Origin: Flagellimonas sp. CMM7
GTDB lineage: Bacteria; Bacteroidota; Bacteroidia; Flavobacteriales; Flavobacteriaceae
Length of the DNA stretch: 64,000 nt
NCBI RefSeq assembly: GCF_021390195.1
Contig: NZ_CP090003.1
Location: 4,113,501 to 4,177,500, forward strand
Direction: 5' to 3'
In this document: one piece after another, positions 16,562-23,779 of the stretch
Position numbering within the stretch: position 1 is the stretch's first letter
How the letters are laid out: each line of letters starts with the position of its first letter
Position numbers and translations under genes: made by a program
The notes under the pieces: model-generated
What the model was told of the DNA's origin: nothing
The model's database searches: none
The model's input: the letters and a program-made list of their open reading frames with translations, nothing else

Positions 16562-17761
16562 ATGAATCAACCATCTTCCCCTTTTAGTAAACAACAACTC
16601 TTACCCCAAGAAGAAACCTTAGAGATTCTAAAACAAAAAGGAGAACTTTTTATTGGCCTTCCCAAAGAAAATCAGTATCAAGAGAAGCGCATATGCCTTA
16701 CCCCGGATGCCGTTAATGCGATTACTGCGCATGGACATCGGGTGTTGATTGAATCTGGTGCTGGAGATGGCGCCAATTTTTCAGATGCAGATTACACCAA
16801 CGCAGGTGGAGAGATAACCCGAGATACCAAAAAAGTATTTTCATGTCCGCTAATTCTCAAGGTGGAACCTCCTACGCTATCAGAAATTGATTTGCTCAAC
16901 CCGCAGACCATAATCATTTCTGCACTTCAGATTAAAACACAGTCCAAACAGTACTTTGAGGCCATGGCCAAAAAAAGACTGACTGCAATTGCTTTTGAAT
17001 ACATAAGAGATGAGGATGGAAAATATCCTGCTGTACGATCACTGAGTGAAATTGCTGGTATTTCTTCTATCTTAATAGCAGCAGAATTAATGGCGACTAC
17101 CAATAAGGGCAATGGCTTAATGTTTGGTAATATAAGTGGTGTTCCTCCAGTTGAAGTGGTGATTATTGGAGCTGGTACTGTTGGCGAATTTGCGGCGCGC
17201 TCTGCCCTTGGACTTGGGGCAAATATTAAGATATTTGACAATTCCATAACCAAGCTTCGGAATATTCAGACCAACCTTAACCAAACCGTATACACCTCCA
17301 CCATTCAACCCAAAAATCTTTTGAAGTCTCTTAAGCGCTGTGATGTTGCCATTGGTGCCACCCGGGGACAAGACCGCTCCCCTATTGTAGTCTCTAGTAC
17401 CATGGTGGAAAATATGAAGAAAGGTGCAGTAGTTATTGATGTAAGTATTGATATGGGCGGCTGTTTTGAGACCTCCGAAGTCACCAGTCATGACAAGCCA
17501 ACTGTAGAAAAATTTGATGTGATTCATTATGGGGTTCCTAATATTCCATCAAGATATCCACGAACATCATCGATATCCATCAGTAATATATTTACGCCAT
17601 ATTTATTAAAAATTGGTGAAGATGGTGGGCTGGAACATTCGCTTCGTTTTGACAAAGGGTTACGCAACGGTCTCTATATGTACCACGGCATTTTGACCAA
17701 TAAATCTGTTGGAGACTGGTTTGGGCTTACCTATAATGATATTAATTTTCTTATTTTTTAA
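16562..17761 (+). CDS. ald: Alanine dehydrogenase
   Basis: Ald interconverts L-alanine and pyruvate with ammonia and NAD. The 399-residue product has the AlaDH/PNT N-terminal domain (GLPKENQYQEKRICLTPDAVNAI, near 33-56), the Rossmann loop VVIIGAGTVGEFAARSALGLGA (about 196-217), VVIDVSIDMGGCFETS and HYGVPNIPSRYPRTSS, all typical of the flavobacterial form with its longer N-terminal extension. The next gene starts 6 bases after its stop. Confidence 0.93.
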   Translation: MNQPSSPFSKQQLLPQEETLEILKQKGELFIGLPKENQYQEKRICLTPDAVNAITAHGHRVLIESGAGDGANFSDADYTNAGGEITRDTKKVFSCPLILKVEPPTLSEIDLLNPQTIIISALQIKTQSKQYFEAMAKKRLTAIAFEYIRDEDGKYPAVRSLSEIAGISSILIAAELMATTNKGNGLMFGNISGVPPVEVVIIGAGTVGEFAARSALGLGANIKIFDNSITKLRNIQTNLNQTVYTSTIQPKNLLKSLKRCDVAIGATRGQDRSPIVVSSTMVENMKKGAVVIDVSIDMGGCFETSEVTSHDKPTVEKFDVIHYGVPNIPSRYPRTSSISISNIFTPYLLKIGEDGGLEHSLRFDKGLRNGLYMYHGILTNKSVGDWFGLTYNDINFLIF

Positions 17762-17767
17762 ATCAGC

Positions 17768-18136
17768 ATGGCATTTTTAAAACGCTTGGGATGGTACCTT
17801 GTTGGACTGTCTATTGGAATTGTATTTCTTGTTTTCTTCCTTAAAAAGAAATCTGAGGAAACTGGAACAGAGTTTTGCTATTTCCCCAATTGTAGGGTTC
17901 TAAAAGATATGAGGTCCAAACCTCTTGTTTTTTCTGAAGATATGGGAACCACGACCAACGATTCACTCCTAGTAAAATCTTTCTTAGAAGATGGGGATAT
18001 CGATTTTGGCAAAAGCGACACCAAAGCCAAACCTTGTAAAATTTATTATATCTCCAATACGGTAGAGGGAAAAGATTGGGTACTGTTGGCAAAAAACTGT
18101 ACAGACAAAGTGATGATTGAAAAAATCATGCATTAA
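17768..18136 (+). CDS. Small membrane-anchored protein (possible DUF4258 domain)
   Basis: The 122-residue product has one N-terminal membrane segment (about 9-27, LVGLSIGIVFLVFFL). The soluble part contains CYFPNCRVLKDMRSKPL and ends CKIYYISNTVEGKDWVLLAKNCTDKVMIEKI. The arrangement resembles flavobacterial proteins annotated as DUF4258, but I hold this loosely. It starts 6 bases after ald and so is likely in the same transcript. Function unknown. Three of its cysteines are closely placed with hydrophobic residues around them. Confidence 0.7.
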   Translation: MAFLKRLGWYLVGLSIGIVFLVFFLKKKSEETGTEFCYFPNCRVLKDMRSKPLVFSEDMGTTTNDSLLVKSFLEDGDIDFGKSDTKAKPCKIYYISNTVEGKDWVLLAKNCTDKVMIEKIMH

Positions 18137-18155
18137 AATAAGTAAAATATTATAA

Positions 18156-18195
18156 CCTCAGTTTTTTAGCAATCAAGATTATTGCTTGAGTGAGG
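18156..18195. other. Nested inverted repeat after the ald operon
   Basis: CCTCA (18156-18160) pairs with TGAGG (18191-18195), and AGCAAT (18168-18173) pairs with ATTGCT (18181-18186). No T-tract follows. It could be a weak terminator or an RNA 3' end structure for the ald transcript. Confidence is low. Confidence 0.3.
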
Positions 18196-18196
18196 T

Positions 18197-18265
18197 AATT
18201 GGTCAACTTTATTTAGCAGTACTTCAAGTCTTTTCTCTTTTTAATAAATTTAACTTTATATTTCT
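18197..18265 (+). repeat. Duplicated promoter-region segment, copy 1
   Basis: About 69 bases (from AATTGGTCAACTTTATTTAG to TTAACTTTATATTTCT) recur with close to 90 % identity at 20105-20172. Each copy precedes one of the two tandem AraC-type regulator genes, so the regulatory region was duplicated together with the gene. Confidence 0.8.
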
Positions 18266-18299
18266 GATATTTTTATGAGTTTTTTACAGCAAATGAATT

Positions 18300-20003
18300 A
18301 TGAGATTTACTGATCCCAAATCTTTCTTGATTTTAATTTTTCTTACGGTTATCTCATTTCAGTATTGTGTTGCTCAATTTACAGATGAAGAAATATCCCG
18401 GCTTACATATGAGGAAATGTATACCATCTACCGAGATGAGGAAAAAAGATATTTAAGTGAAATATTCCCTTTACATATTGCCAAAGCAAAAAAAGAAAAG
18501 GACACGCTTCAATGGGCATCTGCTTATCGATATAAATCTTGGGATGTAGAAAATTTAGAAGACGCATTAAACAATTTGGATACTGCAACTGCAATAATAA
18601 AAAGCTATCAATCATTGCAAAAGGATAGCCTTGGAATAGTCATGTCCCAGATTTATTATTCCAAAGGAGCAGCTTTTCATAATTATGATTTAATTGAATC
18701 AGCAGCTGAGGCGTTTATACAGAGTTTTCATTGGGCAAAAAAAAACAATAATATAGATCAAATGATTCATGCTATGTATGTTCTTTCGTACTACAAAGCT
18801 GCATATGGACAAGAAAGCGAAGCAATTCTACTTCAAAAAAAGGCATTAGAGTTGGTCAAGAGAAATAAAAATAAAATTGTAGACTACAATGAAGTATACT
18901 TAGAAGGTCTAGGCTATTTGGGTTATGGTTATCTATTTGCAAAGAAGACCGATTCGTCGCGATTTTACATTGACAAATATTTAAAGTTGTCAACTAAGCT
19001 AAAATGGAAACCCGACCTCGAGGATGTAATAGTATTGAATGCAGAATTGGATTATTATGATGGCCGTCTCTTAAAAGCGAAAGATACACTAACTAAGTAT
19101 GTCAGAATCTCTGATGGTACAAATAAAGCGGATAGACTTTATTACTTAGGCATGATAGAGGGAGAACTTGGAAAACCAGATGTAAAGAAAAAGCATTTTA
19201 GAACAGTTGACAGTATTATGAAATCTATTGGTTACCCTCTAGTAGATAATATAAACCAGATATACCAATTCTTATTTAAAGATGCGATAGACAATAATGA
19301 ACATGCTAATGAGCAAATATATTTTCGTAGGCTGGTCTATTATGATAGTCTTTTGGCGAGAACCCAAGAGCGTTTACGTCAGATTACTTTAGAAAAATTA
19401 GATTTACCCTACCAAGAGGCCGAAAAGCAGGAGTTGAACAAGGCAATAGCTTCTAAGGAAAAATTAATATTTATATTCTATGTACTAAGTTTCCTATTGG
19501 TTTTTGGGTTTTTTGGGTATTATCTAAAGTATAGAAATACAAAAAAAAGGCTCGAGCTTGCCTTGAAACAACCCGTAGAGCTGGAAACTGGAAATTTCTC
19601 AAAAAGTTTTAAGGAACCTACAATTGATATTGATGTGGGCATTCTACAAGAAATATTGAAAAACGTAGACCATTGGGAAAAAGAAAAAGGTTTTCTAGAC
19701 AATACGGTCAACCAACAATCATTGGCAAAAACCTTAAATACGAACAGCTCCTATTTGTCCCAGGTAATAAACGTAAATAAGGGTCATAATTTTTCAAGCT
19801 ATCTGAAAGACTTACGGATAACGTATGCTATCAACAATTTAAAGAGCAGCCCAGATGTTGTCAAGGGAAAATCCATGATCCAGATTGCGGAGCTATACGG
19901 GTTTAGCTCTTTGGCAGTTTTCAACAAAGCCTTTAAAGCTAAGGTTGGGGTAACACCAGGAGTTTTTTTAAAACAAATAGCTAAGGTTACTCCTGTTCTT
20001 TAA
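18300..20003 (+). CDS. Signal peptide-TPR-TM-AraC regulator, tandem copy 1
   Basis: The 567-residue product has an N-terminal signal segment (about 7-25), a helical TPR-like periplasmic part (about 40-350), one membrane segment (about 390-408, FIFYVLSFLLVFGFFGYYL), and a cytoplasmic AraC/XylS-type helix-turn-helix domain (about 445-560). The last contains LAKTLNTNSSYLSQVINVNKGHNFSSYLKDLRI and MIQIAELYGFSSLAVFNKAFKAKVG. Such one-component membrane regulators are common in flavobacteria. The ligand and targets are unknown. A paralogue follows directly (20183-21913), with a divergent sensor half and an almost identical DNA-binding half. Confidence 0.88.
   Translation: MRFTDPKSFLILIFLTVISFQYCVAQFTDEEISRLTYEEMYTIYRDEEKRYLSEIFPLHIAKAKKEKDTLQWASAYRYKSWDVENLEDALNNLDTATAIIKSYQSLQKDSLGIVMSQIYYSKGAAFHNYDLIESAAEAFIQSFHWAKKNNNIDQMIHAMYVLSYYKAAYGQESEAILLQKKALELVKRNKNKIVDYNEVYLEGLGYLGYGYLFAKKTDSSRFYIDKYLKLSTKLKWKPDLEDVIVLNAELDYYDGRLLKAKDTLTKYVRISDGTNKADRLYYLGMIEGELGKPDVKKKHFRTVDSIMKSIGYPLVDNINQIYQFLFKDAIDNNEHANEQIYFRRLVYYDSLLARTQERLRQITLEKLDLPYQEAEKQELNKAIASKEKLIFIFYVLSFLLVFGFFGYYLKYRNTKKRLELALKQPVELETGNFSKSFKEPTIDIDVGILQEILKNVDHWEKEKGFLDNTVNQQSLAKTLNTNSSYLSQVINVNKGHNFSSYLKDLRITYAINNLKSSPDVVKGKSMIQIAELYGFSSLAVFNKAFKAKVGVTPGVFLKQIAKVTPVL
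19524..19976 (+). repeat. Near-identical 453-bp segment, copy 1 (AraC-domain half)
   Basis: The segment from CTAAAGTATAGAAATAC to the end of the AraC domain recurs at 21428-21880, offset by exactly 1904 bases, with no gaps and roughly nine or ten substitutions by eye (about 98 % identity). Upstream of the boundary, identity falls sharply. This is a sign of recent homogenisation. Confidence 0.9.
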
Positions 20004-20104
20004 GGCGTGCTTTAATGTAAAACGCGCATCCCTCGAGAATCATATAGCAATACATTTCATAAAGCAACTATTTGACTATAGGGGTATTATTAGATAAACG
20101 ATTC

Positions 20105-20172
20105 AATTGGTCAATTTTATTTAGTAGTTCTTCAAGTTTTTTCTCTTTTTAATAATTTTAACTTTATATTTC
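20105..20172 (+). repeat. Duplicated promoter-region segment, copy 2
   Basis: Counterpart of 18197-18265, from AATTGGTCAATTTTATTTAG to TTTAACTTTATATTTCT, immediately upstream of the second AraC-type gene. The shared TTTCTCTTTTTAATAA and AACTTTATATTTCT parts are the best candidates for common promoter elements. Confidence 0.8.
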
Positions 20173-20182
20173 TTAGGTTCTA

Positions 20183-21913
20183 ATGAAGTTTTTATTACAA
20201 AGAAACATGCAGTCTATTTCCATTAACTTTTTTTTGAGATGTTTCACTCTTCTGGTTACAATAACTCAATTCTGCACAGCACAAAATGTCACGGATGATA
20301 CAATCTCACAAACTACCTTCGCCGAAATACGAAGCATCTGGGAATCTGAAGACGGAAGGTATTTAAACACCTATTTCAATCTTCATGTAGCCAAAGCAAA
20401 AAAGGAACAAGATACCTTAGAACTTGCACGTGCATATAGATATATAGCATGGAGCTTACCCATGAAAGAAGGTATAAAAAGTGTTGATTCTGCCATTTCA
20501 ATTATATCAGGCATGAAAAGGTTAGATAAAGTTGACCTTGACGAATTTATGACTCTCGCATATTACACAAAAGGTGCTCAGTTTTATGAAAATTATTATG
20601 ACGAACAAGCAACTGAAGCTTTTATTAAGAGTTTTCATTTAGCAAAAAAGTCTAATCATAAAGACTTAATGATTATTGTTTTATCCGAACTCGCAAATGT
20701 AAAAGCTGAATTTGGACAAGAAAGCGAAGCTATTTCGCTGCAAAAAAAAACTTTAGCCTTTCTTGAAAAAAATAAAACTAAAGTAGCAGATTATCAGAGT
20801 CTTCATTTGGACAACCTTCATACCATGGTTCGTTGTTACACGTATGCAAAAAAAGTTGATTCGGCTAGGTTATATTTAAAAGAAGCCATCAAAATAGCAA
20901 CTGAAAATAAAGACACCGATGAACTTCAAGATTTACGAGAAATTTCGGCGGAAGTGGATTACTATGATAACGACATTTTAAGAGCAAAGGATACCCTATC
21001 AAAGTATATAAAAAACACCAATGGTACCTCTAAGGCCAACAAACTGTTTTATCTTGGTCAAATTGAGGGTCGACTTGGTTATTTAGATTTAAAAAAAGAA
21101 TATTTTCAATCCTTTGACAGTATCATGGGAACAATAAACTACCCCCTGCTTGATAATGCCAATGAAGTATATCGATTCTTGTTAAAAGATGCCATTGATA
21201 ATAATAGTCATGCAGAAAAAAGATACTTCAATAGGTTAGTTTATTATGATAGCCTTCTGGCAAGAACTCAAGAGCGGTTAAGGGAGATTACCCTGAAGAA
21301 ATTTGATCTTCCCCTACAACAAGAGGAAGAGTCCCTGATGAACAATATCATTTCTTCCAAAAGTAAACGCATACAAGTATTTTACTTTATCTGCGGAGCA
21401 CTGATTGTTGGACTATTGGGATACTACCTAAAGTATAGAAATACAAAAAAAAGGCTCGAGCTTGCCTTGAAACAACCCGTAGAGTTGGAAACTGGAAATT
21501 TCTCAAAAAGTTTTAAGGAACCTACAATTGATATTGATGCGGGCATTCTACAAGAAATATTGAAAAACTTAGACCATTGGGAAAAAGAAAAAGGTTTTCT
21601 AGACAATACGGTCAACCAACAATCATTGGCAAAAACCTTGAACACGAACAGCTCCTATTTGTCCCAGGTAATAAACGTAAATAAGGGACATAATTTTTCA
21701 AGCTATCTGAAAGACTTACGGATAACGTATGCTATCAACAATTTAAAGAGCAGCCCAAATGTTGTCAAGGGAAAATCCATGATCCAGATTGCGGAGCTAT
21801 ACGGGTTTAGCTCTTTGGCAGTTTTCAACAAAGCCTTTAAAGCTAAAGTTGGGGTAACACCAGGAGTTTTTTTAAAGCAACTAGAGAAAGAATCTTTTGC
21901 TCAATTAGATTAA
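20183..21913 (+). CDS. Signal peptide-TPR-TM-AraC regulator, tandem copy 2
   Basis: The 576-residue product has the same order as its upstream neighbour: signal segment (about 12-34), TPR-like helical region (about 50-360), membrane segment (about 395-415, IQVFYFICGALIVGLLGYYL) and a C-terminal AraC helix-turn-helix domain. An alternative start eight codons later (MQSIS) is possible. The sensor part is only moderately similar to copy 1, whereas the region after the membrane segment differs by only a few residues. The two proteins therefore probably read different inputs but bind the same DNA sites. Confidence 0.88.
   Translation: MKFLLQRNMQSISINFFLRCFTLLVTITQFCTAQNVTDDTISQTTFAEIRSIWESEDGRYLNTYFNLHVAKAKKEQDTLELARAYRYIAWSLPMKEGIKSVDSAISIISGMKRLDKVDLDEFMTLAYYTKGAQFYENYYDEQATEAFIKSFHLAKKSNHKDLMIIVLSELANVKAEFGQESEAISLQKKTLAFLEKNKTKVADYQSLHLDNLHTMVRCYTYAKKVDSARLYLKEAIKIATENKDTDELQDLREISAEVDYYDNDILRAKDTLSKYIKNTNGTSKANKLFYLGQIEGRLGYLDLKKEYFQSFDSIMGTINYPLLDNANEVYRFLLKDAIDNNSHAEKRYFNRLVYYDSLLARTQERLREITLKKFDLPLQQEEESLMNNIISSKSKRIQVFYFICGALIVGLLGYYLKYRNTKKRLELALKQPVELETGNFSKSFKEPTIDIDAGILQEILKNLDHWEKEKGFLDNTVNQQSLAKTLNTNSSYLSQVINVNKGHNFSSYLKDLRITYAINNLKSSPNVVKGKSMIQIAELYGFSSLAVFNKAFKAKVGVTPGVFLKQLEKESFAQLD
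21428..21880 (+). repeat. Near-identical 453-bp segment, copy 2 (AraC-domain half)
   Basis: Partner of 19524-19976. Both boundaries coincide with the end of the membrane segment and the end of the AraC domain, so the homogenised tract equals the cytoplasmic half of the protein. Confidence 0.9.
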
Positions 21914-21959
21914 TCCAATGGCTTTCTAATTACCCCGTCTATTAAATTTGGAAAAAAAA

Positions 21960-22604
21960 TTAATATACTCTTCTGGCAACCACTTCATTTTCTGTATTTG
22001 GAATACCGTACAGTATAAGCGAGTCTGAGGTTATTTCTTTAATGGGGAAAGCGTAGGTAAGATATTCAAGCGTATAGAAACATAAGAAATAAGTTTCTCC
22101 GAATTTTTCAATGCTATTGTAGTCAGTAGCAATGGGAGGGTCATTAATTACAATAGCATCACCTTTAGTTTTTCGCTCACCCAGTTTAAATATCATTTTT
22201 TCATAACCAAAAGGGATACTATAAATTGTATTTTGAACATTATCGGCTAGCCTGCCCTTGTCTTTTGTTGGCAATAGCCTTACAAACCTAAATGCAGTAT
22301 TTTTTTGCTCATAATTACTGGAGAATCTTTGCACAAAAACATTATCATTTAAAAATTCAAAACCAACCGACACGGTATCTCCCAGCTTCAACATATTGTC
22401 CAAAAGTTCAATTCTCCCCTTATCATATAATTTATCAAAATCATAAGCAAAAATACTGTCACCCGATATTTCTATAATATTTATGGGTGGGTAACTTATT
22501 GAATTGGGGATTTTAACCTGCATCCATTTCCCTCTTATGCCTTGTCCGTTTCCAAAGAAGACAATAAAAATTAAGCAAAGAAGAGTTGATATTAATGATT
22601 TCAT
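21960..22604 (-). CDS. Secreted protein of unknown function
   Basis: The 214-residue product has a signal peptide (MKSLISTLLCLIFIVFFGNGQG). The mature part opens with GKWMQVKIPNS and then shows alternating beta strands (IIEISGDSIFAYDFDKLYDKGRIELLDNMLKLGD), a pattern seen in lipocalin-like proteins of flavobacteria. No family is recognised with certainty. It lies at the downstream end of the accessory island, with the same orientation as the toxin genes but more than 100 bases from its neighbour. Confidence 0.65.
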   Translation of the reverse strand: MKSLISTLLCLIFIVFFGNGQGIRGKWMQVKIPNSISYPPINIIEISGDSIFAYDFDKLYDKGRIELLDNMLKLGDTVSVGFEFLNDNVFVQRFSSNYEQKNTAFRFVRLLPTKDKGRLADNVQNTIYSIPFGYEKMIFKLGERKTKGDAIVINDPPIATDYNSIEKFGETYFLCFYTLEYLTYAFPIKEITSDSLILYGIPNTENEVVARRVY

Positions 22605-22714
22605 CTTGACCGGAGTTAAATGATGCTAACCTTTAATGGGAGGTAAAAGTGGTCTTAAGCTTTCTAACCTGTTCAAATCAGATACCCAGGCTATCATAAT
22701 TAAAAGGGTCATTC

Positions 22715-23218
22715 TCACGAAAGGTCTTTGCATTTCACTTTCTGAAAAGTTCTCAAGAAAAAAGAACCCATTTCTTTGGGGGTATTCTCTATTTCTTTGA
22801 CTTGCCCCAAAAAATCATCGAACAGAAAAAATTTACCGGCAACTGAAAATGTTTCTATGTCATGTTTAACTAAATTGTCAAAACACCCTCTGTCCATATG
22901 TTTTCCAATTTCTACTTTGGAAATTACATTAAAGATGTCTTCAGGAACATATCCAATAAAATCATTTTCTGAAAACATTTTCTGAAAATAGGTTGTGTAA
23001 CGTCTCTCTTTTTTTTGAGACAAAAATTCGTTTTTAATTAAAAAATCCTCATAGATATTTAACAGTGAGTCAATATTTACATTTTTCTCATTATACTTTG
23101 TTTTAATGCAATCAACTGCTAAAGAATCTAATATTTGACAATATCCTTTACCACATACAAAAACTAATAGAACTGTTGATATAAGTTGATGGAAATGTTT
23201 TCTAAATGGTGATGCCAT
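22715..23218 (-). CDS. Secreted or anchored hypothetical protein of the toxin island
   Basis: The 167-residue product has a hydrophobic N-terminal segment (about 10-25, LISTVLLVFVCGKGYCQ), probably a signal peptide, followed by a helical mature part with Cys at DCIKTKY, RGCFDNL and VKCKDLS. No known family is recognised. It lies on the same strand downstream of the toxin and immunity genes, a place where extra immunity genes are often found, so a protective role is possible but not shown. Confidence 0.6.
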   Translation of the reverse strand: MASPFRKHFHQLISTVLLVFVCGKGYCQILDSLAVDCIKTKYNEKNVNIDSLLNIYEDFLIKNEFLSQKKERRYTTYFQKMFSENDFIGYVPEDIFNVISKVEIGKHMDRGCFDNLVKHDIETFSVAGKFFLFDDFLGQVKEIENTPKEMGSFFLRTFQKVKCKDLS

Positions 23219-23274
23219 ATTTAGTGAAAAATGAGAATACTAAACCTTATTTTCAATATAGATGACCAAAAGAT

Positions 23275-23502
23275 TTATCCTTTTGGACCATCTATTCTTT
23301 TTATAGGAATCAAATTATTAGAATCGTATTTAATAATCCCGTTATTTACTAAAAGATTACAAAAATCTTTTGATATAATAATTTGCCTTCTTCCCCCTAC
23401 AAACTCCTCTTGAGTTCTGCATATAGTGAATTGAAAATCTCTTTCAAATGGAGGAAAAAAATCAAATCTTCTAAGCACATAATTATTATTTTGAAGAGCC
23501 AT
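23275..23502 (-). CDS. Small orphan protein downstream of the immunity gene
   Basis: The ORF encodes 75 residues, MALQNNNYVLRRFDFFPPFE to NLIPIKRIDGPKG, with no signal peptide. It has an internal pattern RRQIIISKDFCNLLVNNGII suggestive of a small alpha/beta protein. It starts 43 bases after the Imm74-like gene, preceded by a hairpin. No family is recognised. It may be a second immunity gene or a remnant of a displaced toxin cassette, and coding status is likely but not certain. Confidence 0.5.
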   Translation of the reverse strand: MALQNNNYVLRRFDFFPPFERDFQFTICRTQEEFVGGRRQIIISKDFCNLLVNNGIIKYDSNNLIPIKRIDGPKG

Positions 23503-23516
23503 GTTGATTCATTGCT

Positions 23517-23540
23517 TATAGAGTAAAATGCTACTCTATA
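23517..23540 (-). other. 9-bp hairpin between the immunity gene and the small orphan ORF
   Basis: TATAGAGTA (23517-23525) and TACTCTATA (23532-23540) are perfect inverted repeats around six bases. The hairpin begins 6 bases past the immunity gene stop and ends 15 bases before the 75-residue ORF. It lacks a T-tract, so it may stabilise the upstream mRNA or block read-through rather than act as a strong terminator. Confidence 0.5.
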
Positions 23541-23545
23541 ATACT

Positions 23546-23779
23546 TTACTCAAAGATGATTTTTACATTTCCATCTTTATTACTTTCGATAAGGATTTTC
23601 TCGATTAAGGTTTCCTTCTCTTCCTCGGTTATTTTTATACTTTCGTTTGGTTTTTCCCAATTTTGGATAGACTTCTTGTCCGCATAAAAAGCTGGTGTAG
23701 TAGTAAGTTCACCCTCAATTTTCAGGGTTTTGCCTTCTGTTTCTATAACAATATATGATTTTGTGCCAGTAATTTTCAT
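23546..23779 (-). CDS. Immunity protein, Imm74-like
   Basis: The 77-residue cytoplasmic protein begins MKITGTKSYIVIETEGKTLK and continues EGELTTTPAFYADKKSIQNW, a pattern I associate with the Imm74 family of polymorphic-toxin immunity proteins. Its ATG overlaps the toxin stop codon (ATGA, 23776-23779), so the two are translationally coupled. The location immediately 3' of the toxin tip is what is expected for the cognate antidote. Family assignment is from memory and not from a search. Confidence 0.75.
   Translation of the reverse strand: MKITGTKSYIVIETEGKTLKIEGELTTTPAFYADKKSIQNWEKPNESIKITEEEKETLIEKILIESNKDGNVKIIFE

Noticed and set aside
18156..18195. Nested inverted repeat after the ald operon as an attachment site or mobile element end
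   Set aside because: No integrase, transposase or target duplication is nearby. It is kept only as a weak RNA structure candidate.
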